Program-made: the position numbers and the translations under genes
Assembly (NCBI GenBank): GCA_049840515.1
Contig: JASGKW010000013.1
Coordinates: forward strand, 62,001-126,000
Source: Muricomes sp049840515
Lineage (GTDB): Bacteria; Bacillota; Clostridia; Lachnospirales; Lachnospiraceae
DNA: 64,000 nucleotides
Reading direction: 5' to 3'
Notes under the pieces: generated by a model
What the model saw: only the letters and a program-made list of their open reading frames with translations
Databases searched by the model: none
What the model was told of the DNA's origin: nothing
Part shown: one piece after another, positions 7,574-17,103 of the stretch
Position numbering within the stretch: position 1 is the stretch's first letter
How the letters are laid out: the number at the start of each line of letters is the position of its first letter

Positions 7574-8962
7574 CTATTTGTTGCGCAGATATTCGTCAAT
7601 TCCCTTCGCGCCTGCTTTTCCTGCGCCCATGGCAAGAATTACGGTTGCCGCTCCTGTCACAGCATCTCCGCCCGCATATACGCCAATTTTTGAGGTCTGT
7701 CCATTTTCTTCCTCTGCGACGATGCATTTACGTTTGTTTACTTCCAGCCCTTTGGTTGTGGAAGAAATCAATGGGTTCGGTGAAGTTCCCAGAGACATGA
7801 TAACAGTATCTACTTCTATCTCATATTCAGAACCTGGAATCTCAACAGGTCTTCTTCTTCCTGATGCATCCGGCTCACCCAGTTCCATCTTAACTACTCT
7901 CATACCTCTGACACTGCCGTTCTCATCCACAAGAATCTCTTTTGGATTTGTGAGGAGATCAAAGATAATACCTTCCTCTTTTGCATGATGTACTTCTTCC
8001 ACTCTGGCAGGAAGCTCTTCTTCACTTCTTCTATATACAACATGTACTTCAGCGCCAAGTCTTAAAGCAGTTCTTGCCGCATCCATAGCTACGTTTCCAC
8101 CGCCGACAACAGCAACTTTCCTGCCCGCTGCAAGAGGAGTATCATAGGAAGAATCAAAAGCTTTCATCAGGTTACTTCTTGTCAGATATTCATTTGCAGA
8201 GAATACACCGTTGGCATTTTCTCCCGGAATTCCCATAAACATAGGAAGACCTGCTCCTGAACCAATAAAGATAGCTTCAAAGCCTTCATCCTCAATCAGC
8301 TGGTCGATGGTAACTGATTTACCAATAACAACGTTGGTTTCAAATTTAACGCCTAATTCTTTTACTTTATCAATTTCCTTTGCCACAACTTTTTGCTTAG
8401 GAAGACGGAATTCAGGGATTCCATATACAAGCACACCGCCAAGTTCATGAAGTGCCTCAAAAACAGTTACGTCATATCCCATCTTTGCCAAATCGCCGGC
8501 ACAGGTGAGTCCAGAAGGGCCTGAACCGATTACCGCTACTTTATGGCCATTCTTTTCCTTCGCACCTTCCGGTTTGATATCATGTGCTAAAGCGTAATCT
8601 CCCACGAATCTCTCAAGTTTACCGATAGATACCGGCTGTCCTTTGATTCCACGGATACATCTCTCTTCACACTGTGATTCCTGAGGGCATACACGTCCGC
8701 ACACTGCCGGAAGTGCAGATGACTTGTTAATCACCTTGTAGGCAGCCTCAATGTCACCTTTTTTTACTTCCTTAATAAAATCAGGAATATTAATGGCCAC
8801 TGGACATCCGCCAATACATTTTGCATTTTTACATTCAAGGCATCGTGTTGCTTCATCCATTGCCTCTTCCATATTATATCCCAAACAAACTTCTTCAAAG
8901 TTTTTTGCTCTCTCTGCCGGATCCTGCTCTCTCACAGGAACTTGTTTTAACATATCTGCCAT
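7574..8962 (-). CDS. nfnB: NADH-dependent reduced ferredoxin:NADP+ oxidoreductase, large subunit (NfnB)
   Basis: A 462-residue flavoprotein of the glutamate-synthase small-subunit type. The N-terminal domain carries two Cys clusters for [4Fe-4S] centres, CLECKNAKCIGGCP and CGRVCPQESQCEERC. These are followed by an FAD Rossmann motif (VIGSGPSGLTCAGDLAKMGY) and an NADP-binding motif (VVGGGNVAMDAARTALRLGA). With NfnA it forms the soluble electron-bifurcating transhydrogenase that couples NADH and reduced ferredoxin to NADPH formation. The same fold is often labelled GltD-like or sulfide dehydrogenase alpha. The preceding NfnA homologue, joined by a TAATG overlap, makes NfnB the best call. No glutamate synthase large subunit is nearby. 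Confidence 0.92.
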   Translation of the reverse strand: MADMLKQVPVREQDPAERAKNFEEVCLGYNMEEAMDEATRCLECKNAKCIGGCPVAINIPDFIKEVKKGDIEAAYKVINKSSALPAVCGRVCPQESQCEERCIRGIKGQPVSIGKLERFVGDYALAHDIKPEGAKEKNGHKVAVIGSGPSGLTCAGDLAKMGYDVTVFEALHELGGVLVYGIPEFRLPKQKVVAKEIDKVKELGVKFETNVVIGKSVTIDQLIEDEGFEAIFIGSGAGLPMFMGIPGENANGVFSANEYLTRSNLMKAFDSSYDTPLAAGRKVAVVGGGNVAMDAARTALRLGAEVHVVYRRSEEELPARVEEVHHAKEEGIIFDLLTNPKEILVDENGSVRGMRVVKMELGEPDASGRRRPVEIPGSEYEIEVDTVIMSLGTSPNPLISSTTKGLEVNKRKCIVAEEENGQTSKIGVYAGGDAVTGAATVILAMGAGKAGAKGIDEYLRNK

Positions 8963-9852
8963 TAGTTGTCACCTCCACAGACTCCGCAGCCACCATGGTG
9001 AGTGTCTCCTTCTTGTAATTTTAAGATTTCACGGCCTTCTTCCGTCTTATACATGCGGGTTCTAGTCATAGCCTGATCAAAATCAACAAGATGTCCGTCA
9101 AACTCTGGTCCGTCCACGCAGGCAAACTTCACTTCATCGCCAACCTGGAGGCGACAGGCTCCGCACATTCCAGTGCCGTCAACCATAATTGGGTTCATGC
9201 TGACAATTGTATGAAGATTTAATTTCTTTGTGAGCAGGCATACGAATTTCATCATAATCATCGGTCCGATAGCCACGCACACATCATAGTGCTTTCCTTC
9301 TTTTTGAATCAGGTCTTCTATCACAGTAGTAACCATTCCTGAACGTCCGTAGGAACCGTCATCTGTAGTCACATACAGATTGTCTGAAACAGACTCAAGC
9401 TCTTTTTCCAGAATCAGCATGTCCTTTGTCTTAGAGCCGACAATGACATCCGCTTTAATTCCCCGCTCATGAAGCCACTTCACCTGGGGATAAACTGGCG
9501 CTGCACCAACTCCGCCAGCTACAAATAACATTTTTTTGTTCTTTAATTCCTCGATATCCTCATGTACAAACTCAGATGGCTGTCCCAACGGGCCTACAAA
9601 ATCACGGAAAGAATCTCCTTCTTTCAGCTCTGCCATCCTTGTTGTGGAAGCTCCCATAGCCTGAAATACAATGGTAATTGTTCCGGCTTCCCTATTGTAA
9701 TCACAAATTGTAAGGGGAACACGTTCACCCTTATCATCAATCTTTACAATTATAAACTGTCCTGGTTCACAATGGCTGGCAACACGTGGTGCATGCACGT
9801 CCATAAGATAAATTTTGTCAGCCAGCTTTTCCGCTTTTAATATCTTATACAT
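8962..9852 (-). CDS. nfnA: NADH-dependent reduced ferredoxin:NADP+ oxidoreductase, small subunit (NfnA)
   Basis: A 296-residue subunit of the dihydroorotate dehydrogenase electron-transfer/ferredoxin reductase type. It has an FAD-binding beta barrel (VPLTICDYNREAGTITIVFQ), an NAD-binding domain (LFVAGGVGAAPVYPQVKWLH), and C-terminal cysteines for a [2Fe-2S] centre (DGTGMCGACRLQVG followed by FACVDGPEFDG). In NfnAB this subunit takes electrons from NADH and its FAD performs the bifurcation chemistry. A Cys-rich tail (HHGGCGVCGGDN) is present. AGGAGG precedes the ATG at 9852. It overlaps nfnB by one base (TAATG), so the two are translationally coupled, which fits a 1:1 complex. Confidence 0.92.
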   Translation of the reverse strand: MYKILKAEKLADKIYLMDVHAPRVASHCEPGQFIIVKIDDKGERVPLTICDYNREAGTITIVFQAMGASTTRMAELKEGDSFRDFVGPLGQPSEFVHEDIEELKNKKMLFVAGGVGAAPVYPQVKWLHERGIKADVIVGSKTKDMLILEKELESVSDNLYVTTDDGSYGRSGMVTTVIEDLIQKEGKHYDVCVAIGPMIMMKFVCLLTKKLNLHTIVSMNPIMVDGTGMCGACRLQVGDEVKFACVDGPEFDGHLVDFDQAMTRTRMYKTEEGREILKLQEGDTHHGGCGVCGGDN

Positions 9853-9886
9853 ATTATTCCTCCTCGTAAAAAGTTACCCTTTTCTT

Positions 9887-9915
9887 ATAATACGCCATAA
9901 ATATTAGATTGGCAA
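9887..9915 (-). promoter_or_regulatory. Sigma-A promoter of nfnAB
   Basis: TTGCCA (9910-9915) and TATTAT (9887-9892) on the minus strand are 17 bp apart, giving a start point roughly 30 nt before the ATG. Confidence 0.6.
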
Positions 9916-9950
9916 GTATTCTTTTTGTGCAAAAAGCCACTTGATTTTTC

Positions 9951-11198
9951 CTAATTTGCCAGCTCCAGCACATAGTTTCTTTTTGTTACCTGGGTATATT
10001 TTCCTTGTTTATTTACAAGCACTGCACTGAACATAGTCTGCCCTGACGGCATGTCTATTGGACCCTCATAAAGAGTGGATAAATCCGTGGGCGCTGTCCC
10101 ATCCATTGTATAATAAGCCGTATAACCTTCCGGCACATTAATTACAATCTGAGTTGCCGTATCATACTGCCCTGTTGAAGGTGTAACAGCGGGCGCATCT
10201 GCAACCGGAATGTCTATTTTGTAAACTTTAGTCACTGTCATGCTGGGAATCTTCTTTTTATTGAAGGAAACTGCTTTTATAGTCGTCTCGCCTTCCTTCA
10301 GAAGAATAGGCTCAGTGTATTCTGTGGAGGATTCATCCGGTTCAGACCCATCCACGGTATAGTAAATTGTTTTTCCTGAAGAACTTAAAGCCACTTCCTG
10401 GACCTCAGAATATGTATCTTCATCAAGGCTAAACTTAGGCTCCTCCGATACATAATCCTGTATCCCCTGCAAAACATTGTCGTCTTCGCAATCACTCAGA
10501 AGCTCCGATATCTTAGCAAGCTGCTTTGTGTCCACGTAAAAATGAATTGCAGCTTTATACAGTTCTATATTGGATGGCTGGGAGCTGATTGCAGCGATAA
10601 ATACACTCTCCGCCGCATCCAAATCATCCTGCTGAATATATATCTTGGAAAGCCCGGTATATGCATCTGGTTTCTTTGCATTTTTAGAAACTGCTTTATT
10701 AAAATAAGTCTCTGCCGCCGTAAAATCCCCTGACTGTAAAGCCTGATTTCCTTTATTCATCTGTCCCGCATAGGAATTTTGATAGGCAACAAATCCAAAC
10801 ACTCCTGTCAGAATTACAAGGGATAACAAAATAATAAGTGCTCTCTGGCGGCGCCTTTTTATCATCCGTTTCTTTCTGGCTATCTGCTGTCTTTTCTTCT
10901 CCTCGGCTTCCGCCCGGTTCTGGCGCGCCGCAGCACTTCTGCGTGCCCGTATCTCATCCATCTCACCTTGACTTAGAACTCGGGTAGAATTGCTGTATTG
11001 CTGTTCTTCTCCTCTATGATATCTTCTTATGTCATCTGTCCTGATTGGTCTTGTGGCGTCTTCGATAGAGCCTTTCACTTCCCGTGCAAGGATATCTTCC
11101 AGAGGATTATAATCTGGTACAATCTGAACTTCCATATGGCATTCCGGGCAGTATAACATATCGTCCGGAATCATGGCACCACAATGTGTACACCTCAT
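9951..11198 (-). CDS. Zinc-ribbon / membrane / TPR protein with chitobiase-type C-terminal domains
   Basis: A 415-residue multidomain protein. The order is: N-terminal zinc ribbon (MRCTHCGAMIPDDMLYCPEC), a charged cytoplasmic linker very rich in Arg/Lys/Gln, one membrane helix near residues 120-140 (ALIILLSLVILTGVFGFVAY), and TPR-like repeats (GNQALQSGDFTAAETYFNKA and the next units). Two immunoglobulin-like repeats follow, each with YYTVDGSEPD or YYTMDGTAPT, the signature of the chitobiase/beta-hexosaminidase C-terminal domain. The zinc ribbon should be inside the cell and the TPR plus Ig-like domains outside. The function is unknown. It begins 11 bp after folD and is probably cotranscribed with fhs and folD. 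Confidence 0.75.
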   Translation of the reverse strand: MRCTHCGAMIPDDMLYCPECHMEVQIVPDYNPLEDILAREVKGSIEDATRPIRTDDIRRYHRGEEQQYSNSTRVLSQGEMDEIRARRSAAARQNRAEAEEKKRQQIARKKRMIKRRRQRALIILLSLVILTGVFGFVAYQNSYAGQMNKGNQALQSGDFTAAETYFNKAVSKNAKKPDAYTGLSKIYIQQDDLDAAESVFIAAISSQPSNIELYKAAIHFYVDTKQLAKISELLSDCEDDNVLQGIQDYVSEEPKFSLDEDTYSEVQEVALSSSGKTIYYTVDGSEPDESSTEYTEPILLKEGETTIKAVSFNKKKIPSMTVTKVYKIDIPVADAPAVTPSTGQYDTATQIVINVPEGYTAYYTMDGTAPTDLSTLYEGPIDMPSGQTMFSAVLVNKQGKYTQVTKRNYVLELAN

Positions 11199-11209
11199 CT
11201 TCTTTCCTC

Positions 11210-12049
11210 CTATTTGCGTACAGTTTCCACGCAGTTATTCATCAGCATGGCTATTGTCATTGGTCCGACGCCTCCCGGAACAGGAGTAATCGCAAAGGCC
11301 CTGTCCGCCACGTCCATATAATCCACATCTCCGCAAAGTTTGCCGCTCTCGTCCCGATGCATACCCACATCAATGACGACAGCTCCTTCCTTTACATACT
11401 CAGAATTAATAAATCTCTTTTTCCCAATTGCGACAATTAAAATGTCAGCTCTTTTCGCAACACTTTTCAAATCTTTCGTACGTGAATGCGCTACAGTCAC
11501 CGTACCGTTCTCCCTCAGCAGCAATGCCGCCATCGGCTTGCCCACAATATTGCTTCTGCCGATTATGACACACTCTTTTCCCTCAATCTCAATATCTGAA
11601 CGCTTTAAAAGCTGAACAATTCCCGCAGGTGTGCAGGATACAAAACCTTTTTCCCCTATCCAGAGGCGGCCCACACTGTCCGGATGAAAACCATCTACAT
11701 CTTTATCCGGAGAAATTGTGCGTATAATTTTGTCCTCATCTATATGTGCGGGCAGCGGCAGCTGCACCAGAATGCCATTGACACCTGAATCCTCATTGAG
11801 CTGTTTCACCAAATTCACAAGCTCCTCTTCGGTTGTTTCTTCCGGCAGCTCAAAGGCTTTGGATTCAATCCCAATATAGGCACACGCTTTCTTTTTATTG
11901 TTGACATAAACAGAAGATGCCGGGTCATTTCCCACCTGTACTACGGCAAGGCAAATGCTCACACCCGTCTCTTTTATCCTTGCCACTTCATCCCGCAGCT
12001 CATCCTTTATCTGTGTGGAAATTAATTTTCCATCTATACTCCGTATCAT
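11210..12049 (-). CDS. folD: Bifunctional methylenetetrahydrofolate dehydrogenase/cyclohydrolase FolD
   Basis: A complete 279-residue enzyme. It interconverts 5,10-methylene-THF, 5,10-methenyl-THF and 10-formyl-THF with NAD(P), in the cytosol. Visible signatures are VGNDPASSVYVNNKKKACAY with the catalytic Lys region, QLPLPAHIDEDKII, CTPAGIVQLLK, the Rossmann loop VIIGRSNIVGKPMAALLL, and the terminal ITPVPGGVGPMTIAMLM. It is 15 bp downstream of fhs, its direct metabolic partner in one-carbon metabolism. In an anaerobe this pair can serve purine/thymidylate synthesis or the methyl branch of acetogenesis; the window alone cannot decide. Confidence 0.97.
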   Translation of the reverse strand: MIRSIDGKLISTQIKDELRDEVARIKETGVSICLAVVQVGNDPASSVYVNNKKKACAYIGIESKAFELPEETTEEELVNLVKQLNEDSGVNGILVQLPLPAHIDEDKIIRTISPDKDVDGFHPDSVGRLWIGEKGFVSCTPAGIVQLLKRSDIEIEGKECVIIGRSNIVGKPMAALLLRENGTVTVAHSRTKDLKSVAKRADILIVAIGKKRFINSEYVKEGAVVIDVGMHRDESGKLCGDVDYMDVADRAFAITPVPGGVGPMTIAMLMNNCVETVRK

Positions 12050-12064
12050 TTCACTGACCTCACC

Positions 12065-13735
12065 CTAAAATAATCCTGTTATTTTTCCATCTTCTGTCAC
12101 ATCAATATGATTTGCAGCGGGTACCTTCGGAAGCCCCGGCATCGTCATGATAGCTCCTGTGAGGACGACAACAAAACCCGCCCCCGCACTGGCATAGACT
12201 TCCCTGATGTGAATGTCAAAATTCTCAGGGCGGCCCAATTTACTGGCATCATCAGACAGTGAGTATTGATTTTTTGCCATGCAGACAGGAAAATGACCCA
12301 ATCCCATTGCTTCTATTTTAGCAAGCTGTTTATCCGCAGTTGGTTCATATACAACACCACTTGCGCCATAAATCTCTTTTGCTATAGTTTCTATCTTTTC
12401 TTTCAATGACAGTTCATCCTTATACAGCGGATGGAAATGGCTTTCTTTCTTCTCCAATGTCTCAAGCACCTTTTCTGCCAGTTCAATGCCGCCTTCTCCG
12501 CCCTTTTCCCACACTTCTGAGAGCGCAAATTCACATCCCCGCTTCTCACAGAAGCTGCGGACAAACTCATGCTCAGCGGCAGTGTCAGTCACGAATGAAT
12601 TCAATGTGACGACTACCGGGACATCATATTTCTGAAGATTCTCTATATGTTTTTCCAGATTCACAATGCCTTTTGCAAGTGCTTCCAGATTTTCTTCGCC
12701 TAAATCGCTTTTTGCAACCCCACCATTATACTTCAAAGCACGCACGGTTGCAACTAAAACTATGGCATCCGGTTTAAGTCCCGCTTTGCGGCATTTGATA
12801 TCCAGGAATTTCTCCGCACCAAGATCTGCGCCAAAACCAGCCTCTGTAATGGTGATATCACTGATTTTCAGCGCCATTTTTGTTGCTCTCACACTGTTGC
12901 ATCCGTGGGCAATATTGGCAAATGGTCCGCCGTGTATCAGAGCAGGTGTGTTCTCCAAAGTCTGTATAATATTGGGTTTCATTGCATCTTTTAAAAGTGC
13001 AGTCATCGCCCCCGTAGCCTGTAAATCCTCCGCTGTCACCGGATTACCGTCAAAATTATAGGCTGCTATAATTCTGCCAAGACGGGTCTTTAAATCAGCA
13101 AGGTCCTCCGCCAGACAGAGAATTGCCATGATTTCAGATGCAACCGTGATAACAAAGTGGTCTTCTCTCACCATTCCATCCATTTTATTTCCCAGCCCCA
13201 CCACAATATTGCGCAGAGCCCTGTCATTCATATCCAGGCACCGTTTCCAGACAACCTGGCGCGGATCAATTCTCAGTGTATTTCCATGTTGTATGTGGTT
13301 ATCCAGCAGTGCCGCAAGAAGGTTATTTGCAGAAGTAATAGCATGAAAATCACCTGTAAAATGCAGGTTTAAGTCTTCCATAGGAACGACCTGGGCATAT
13401 CCGCCCCCCGCTGCTCCTCCCTTGATTCCAAAACAGGGGCCAAGAGATGGCTCTCTCAGGGCAATTACAGCCTTTTTATTTAATTTAACCATAGCCTGCC
13501 CCAGCCCTACAGTGGTTGTAGTCTTTCCTTCACCGGCAGGGGTCGGATTAATGGCCGTCACAAGAACAAGCTTTCCATTTTCACGGTCTTTTACTTTTTC
13601 CCATAAATCCTCAGACAGCTTCGCCTTATATTTTCCATAAAACTCAAGATTATCTTCCTCAATTCCGATACCGGCCGCCACCTCTTTTACCGGCAGCATT
13701 TTTGCCTCCTGGGCAATCTGAATATCCGTCTTCAT
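12065..13735 (-). CDS. fhs: Formate-tetrahydrofolate ligase
   Basis: A complete 556-residue enzyme, the expected size. It condenses formate, THF and ATP into 10-formyl-THF. Diagnostic motifs are the nucleotide-binding TAINPTPAGEGKTTTTVGLG, LREPSLGPCFGIKGGAAGGG, and FTGDFHAITSANNLLAALLD. AGGAG precedes the ATG at 13735. It is the first gene of an fhs-folD-(zinc ribbon/TPR) unit. In Lachnospiraceae it is both a housekeeping enzyme and, in acetogens, a key step of the Wood-Ljungdahl methyl branch. No carbon-monoxide dehydrogenase genes are in view. Confidence 0.98.
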   Translation of the reverse strand: MKTDIQIAQEAKMLPVKEVAAGIGIEEDNLEFYGKYKAKLSEDLWEKVKDRENGKLVLVTAINPTPAGEGKTTTTVGLGQAMVKLNKKAVIALREPSLGPCFGIKGGAAGGGYAQVVPMEDLNLHFTGDFHAITSANNLLAALLDNHIQHGNTLRIDPRQVVWKRCLDMNDRALRNIVVGLGNKMDGMVREDHFVITVASEIMAILCLAEDLADLKTRLGRIIAAYNFDGNPVTAEDLQATGAMTALLKDAMKPNIIQTLENTPALIHGGPFANIAHGCNSVRATKMALKISDITITEAGFGADLGAEKFLDIKCRKAGLKPDAIVLVATVRALKYNGGVAKSDLGEENLEALAKGIVNLEKHIENLQKYDVPVVVTLNSFVTDTAAEHEFVRSFCEKRGCEFALSEVWEKGGEGGIELAEKVLETLEKKESHFHPLYKDELSLKEKIETIAKEIYGASGVVYEPTADKQLAKIEAMGLGHFPVCMAKNQYSLSDDASKLGRPENFDIHIREVYASAGAGFVVVLTGAIMTMPGLPKVPAANHIDVTEDGKITGLF

Positions 13736-13804
13736 ACTATCTCCTCCCGCTGCTTATACTATTTTAGTAAGGTTGTGTTCTCAGTGACATGAACATTTCT
13801 TTAT

Positions 13805-16246
13805 CTACACATTTTCTTCTATATATTGTTCAAATTCTTCTTTTGACATCAAAACCTTTCTGGGCTTGGTTCCCTCCTCCGGCCCCACCACGCCGGACTG
13901 TGCAAGCTGGTCCATAATGCGGGCCGCTCTGTTAAATCCAATTTTGAACATGCGCTGAAGCATACCGATGGATGCTTTATCTTTGTCAATAATCAACTGC
14001 CCTGCCTCCACAAAATAGGCATCCCTGGAGTCAGCCTCAGCAGAAGCTTCCTGGGACATCCCCGAGCCTCCTCCCATGTTGGCGCTGACATGCTCCTCCA
14101 CTTCCTCGCTGTAAGAAGCGTTTCCATTATGCTGAATCAGATAATCCACCACCTGCTGGACTTCTTTATCCGAAACAAAGGAACCCTGCACCCTCACTGG
14201 TTTTGGATATCCTGTGGGATAAAACAGCATATCACCCTTGCCGAGCAGCTTCTCCGCACCATTCATATCAATAATTGTACGCGAATCCACCCCGGAAGAT
14301 ACGGAAAATGCAATTCTGGAAGGCATATTTGCTTTAATAAGCCCTGTGATAACATTGACAGAAGGTCTCTGTGTCGCAAGTATAAGGTGCAGGCCTGCCG
14401 CTCTTGCCAGCTGTGCCAGACGGCAAATTGCACCTTCCACCTCTCCCGGCGCCACCATCATCAAATCTGCCAGCTCGTCCACGATAATCACAATCTGTGG
14501 CATCTTTTTAGGAGCATCCTCCTCCGTTTTCATACGGCTTATTTTTTCATTGAAGCCTTTCAAATCTCTTACATTATATTCTGCAAATAATTTGTAGCGC
14601 TTTTCCATCTCGGCCACAGCCCAATTTAACGCCCCGGCTGCTTTTTTAGGATCTGTAACGACAGGAATCAAAAGATGTGGGATTCCATTGTAAACACTGA
14701 GCTCCACTACCTTTGGGTCCACCATAATCAGCTTCACATCCTCCGGACTTGCCTTGTACAAAATACTCATAATCAATGTGTTGATGCAGACTGACTTTCC
14801 TGAACCAGTGGCCCCGGCGACAAGGAGATGGGGCATTTTAGCAATATCTGCCACAACCACTTTGCCTGAAATATCTTTTCCCACTGCAAAGGATATGCCG
14901 GACTTGCTATTTTTAAATTCACCTGCTTCTAAAAGGTCTCTTAACATTACCGCTGTATTTTCACTGTTTGGAACCTCAATTCCCACAGCCGCTTTTCCCG
15001 GAATAGGCGCTTCTATTCTCAAATCAGTCACCGCCAGATTCAGCTTGATATCATCTGCCAGCCCAACAATTCGGCTCACCTTTACGCCCTGTTCAGGCTG
15101 AATTTCATATCTGGTTACAGAAGGACCGCAGCTTGCATTTGTCACATGTACCTGGACACCAAAATTCTGGAGGGTATGCTCCAGCTTCAATGCTGTTGCG
15201 CGGAGCTGTGCATCCGAATCCCCGCCCGTTTTTTTGCCTCTGTTTAACAGGGACATGGGTGGTATCTGGTAAGCTCGGATTGGCTGCTCACTCTGGCTCT
15301 TTATGGATTCCTCCACAAAGGCTGTCTCCTCGGCAATTGCATTGGTATTCTCTTTTGCCCTGGTCTTCCTTGAAGACTCAGCGGCCTTTACTTCTGCCTC
15401 TTCCGGCACAATTTCTTCCACGCCATCCTGTATTGGTTCAGCCCTGTTTATCACCAGTTCCTCAAAAGGAGACGGAATATTCTCCGGCTGCACCTCATCC
15501 ACAGGAGGTGTCAGTTCCACCAGATCAGGTGATTTTCTCTGTGTCAGTGTTGTTGCAAATGAAACTCCTGATACTTTATTATCTTGTCTTCTCGCCTGCC
15601 TGGCAATCTTTTTATTTTCCTTTTCAAGCTGCCGTCCTGCGCGCTTCTGAGTCAGTTCTTCACTTTTCTTCCTGGCATCAGCATAAGCAGCTTTGCTCCT
15701 GCGGCTCAGCGGGGTGAGAAGAGATTTTTCTGTAATCAATATGACACAGATAATGGACAATATTACAATTACCACATATGTACCCGCTTTTCCGATTAAA
15801 GGGCATAGGAGCTTTACAATACACCCGCCCATAAATCCTCCGGCATTTCTATATTGGCTTGAATACTTATAATAAGATAACAATCCGGCTCCCGACTCAT
15901 ATGGTTTCATGACCAATTCAAAAAATGCTGTCAGGAGCAAAATGAAAAGGAACGCTGCCGCCGCTTTTATGTACGCATGTGTGCTGCCCTTATTAGAAAT
16001 AAGAAAGGCAGCTACACCAAACAGGATAAAGGGCAGAGCATATGCCATCAATCCAAATAATCCAAACATAATAGATGAAACCGCTCCCCCTGCAATTCCA
16101 CCCAGTCCAAAGTTACTGATTACCAGCAGAATACATACCGCCAGAGTTGCAAGTATCAGGATTTCTTCCCTTAAAACAGAGCCTTCGGCAGATTTCTTTT
16201 GTCTGCCCCCTGTACTTTTTTTCTTTTTTGTTGACTTTGCAGCCAT
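13805..16246 (-). CDS. ftsK: DNA translocase FtsK/SpoIIIE family
   Basis: An 813-residue septal DNA pump. An N-terminal membrane domain (about residues 25-185, several hydrophobic helices such as IMFGLFGLMAYALPFILFGV) is followed by a long Pro/Glu/Ala-rich linker. The ATPase motor has Walker A GATGSGKSVCINTLI and Walker B IVIIVDELADLMM. The C-terminal winged-helix gamma domain (SIGMLQRMFKIGFNRAARIM) recognises polar guide sequences. It moves chromosomal DNA across the division or sporulation septum. The start at 16246 is chosen because GGGGGA lies at good spacing; the in-frame ATG 27 nt upstream lacks one. tepA lies just upstream, the same pairing as in Bacillus. Confidence 0.96.
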   Translation of the reverse strand: MAAKSTKKKKSTGGRQKKSAEGSVLREEILILATLAVCILLVISNFGLGGIAGGAVSSIMFGLFGLMAYALPFILFGVAAFLISNKGSTHAYIKAAAAFLFILLLTAFFELVMKPYESGAGLLSYYKYSSQYRNAGGFMGGCIVKLLCPLIGKAGTYVVIVILSIICVILITEKSLLTPLSRRSKAAYADARKKSEELTQKRAGRQLEKENKKIARQARRQDNKVSGVSFATTLTQRKSPDLVELTPPVDEVQPENIPSPFEELVINRAEPIQDGVEEIVPEEAEVKAAESSRKTRAKENTNAIAEETAFVEESIKSQSEQPIRAYQIPPMSLLNRGKKTGGDSDAQLRATALKLEHTLQNFGVQVHVTNASCGPSVTRYEIQPEQGVKVSRIVGLADDIKLNLAVTDLRIEAPIPGKAAVGIEVPNSENTAVMLRDLLEAGEFKNSKSGISFAVGKDISGKVVVADIAKMPHLLVAGATGSGKSVCINTLIMSILYKASPEDVKLIMVDPKVVELSVYNGIPHLLIPVVTDPKKAAGALNWAVAEMEKRYKLFAEYNVRDLKGFNEKISRMKTEEDAPKKMPQIVIIVDELADLMMVAPGEVEGAICRLAQLARAAGLHLILATQRPSVNVITGLIKANMPSRIAFSVSSGVDSRTIIDMNGAEKLLGKGDMLFYPTGYPKPVRVQGSFVSDKEVQQVVDYLIQHNGNASYSEEVEEHVSANMGGGSGMSQEASAEADSRDAYFVEAGQLIIDKDKASIGMLQRMFKIGFNRAARIMDQLAQSGVVGPEEGTKPRKVLMSKEEFEQYIEENV

Positions 16247-16325
16247 AATACTTCCCCCTTGATATTTACACATACTTGTTTTAGTATATCATTTTTTCAA
16301 ATACATGTCATCATGCTTTTTTTGT

Positions 16326-16357
16326 AACAGTCCAGACATACAGATATCTGAACTGTT
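16326..16357. other. Hairpin between tepA and ftsK
   Basis: AACAGTCCAGA (16326-16336) can pair with TCTGAACTGTT (16347-16357), an 11-bp stem with one G-T pair. There is no T-run on the minus-strand side, so it is more likely an RNA-processing or stability element, or a weak attenuator, than a terminator. Confidence 0.4.
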
Positions 16358-16361
16358 CATT

Positions 16362-17096
16362 TTATTCTATATCTGAAGAGCCGCGCCTGGCCGGACTGTT
16401 TTCTATCATTTCATGCAGTTTGCCGAGTGCCTGGCTGATTCCGCCAACTTCATCTATAAGCCCCTCTTTTACAGCCTCGTCACCCTCCAGAAGTGTCCCC
16501 ACATCTTTCACTAATTGAGTGGCATCCAGCATTAATTTTTCCAGACGTTCCTGGGTAATCCGGGAATGGTCTGCTATAAACTTTGTGATTCTGTCCTGAG
16601 TCCGCTCCATATTCCGGTAACTCTGAATGACGCCTATAAACATGCCGGAGGACCTCACCGGATGTACAATCATGGTGCCGCTGGGTACAATAAAGGAATA
16701 ATCCGCCGACACCGCAAGCGGGCCCCCTATAGAATGGCTTCCGCCCAGTACAAGAGAAACTGTCGGTTTGCTTAAGGATGCTATCATTTCGGAGATAGCA
16801 AGGCCAGCCTCCACATCTCCGCCTAAAGTGTTGAGCAAGATTAAAATTCCCTCCACATCATCATTGTCCTCAGCTTCCGCCAGGCGGGGAATTATATGTT
16901 CATATTTGGTAGCCTTTACATTCCCCGAAGCAGCTTCATGCCCTTCTATCTCCCCGATAATTGTAATAAGCTGTATATTATGCTTTCCCCTCTCTTTTCC
17001 CAGGCGCAAAGTTCCCGTATCTTTTATCTCCTCATTTTCTGCAGTCTGCCTTTCCTGAATCTCTTCTCCCTGACTTTCATCCATATAATACTCCAT
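16362..17096 (-). CDS. tepA: ClpP-like membrane-associated serine protease TepA
   Basis: A 244-residue ClpP/crotonase-fold protein of the TepA (YmfB) group. After a charged ~45-residue N-terminus come ITIIGEIEGHEAA, ILLNTLGGDVEAGLAISEMI, the nucleophile region LGGSHSIGGPLAVSADYSF, and the histidine region MIVHPVRSSG. In Bacillus, TepA has been linked to protein export and signal-peptide degradation. Two ATGs are possible (17102 and 17096); the second is chosen because AGGAGG at 17104-17109 is 7 nt away, against 1 nt for the first. Its leader contains a 53-nt element repeated upstream of ilvD. It is followed by ftsK. Confidence 0.88.
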   Translation of the reverse strand: MEYYMDESQGEEIQERQTAENEEIKDTGTLRLGKERGKHNIQLITIIGEIEGHEAASGNVKATKYEHIIPRLAEAEDNDDVEGILILLNTLGGDVEAGLAISEMIASLSKPTVSLVLGGSHSIGGPLAVSADYSFIVPSGTMIVHPVRSSGMFIGVIQSYRNMERTQDRITKFIADHSRITQERLEKLMLDATQLVKDVGTLLEGDEAVKEGLIDEVGGISQALGKLHEMIENSPARRGSSDIE

Positions 17097-17103
17097 ATTC
17101 ATT

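Noticed and set aside
15133..15717. 194-codon open frame on the plus strand inside ftsK
   Set aside because: Antisense to the Pro/Glu-rich linker of FtsK, low-complexity Pro/Ser/Leu-rich translation without a start context.
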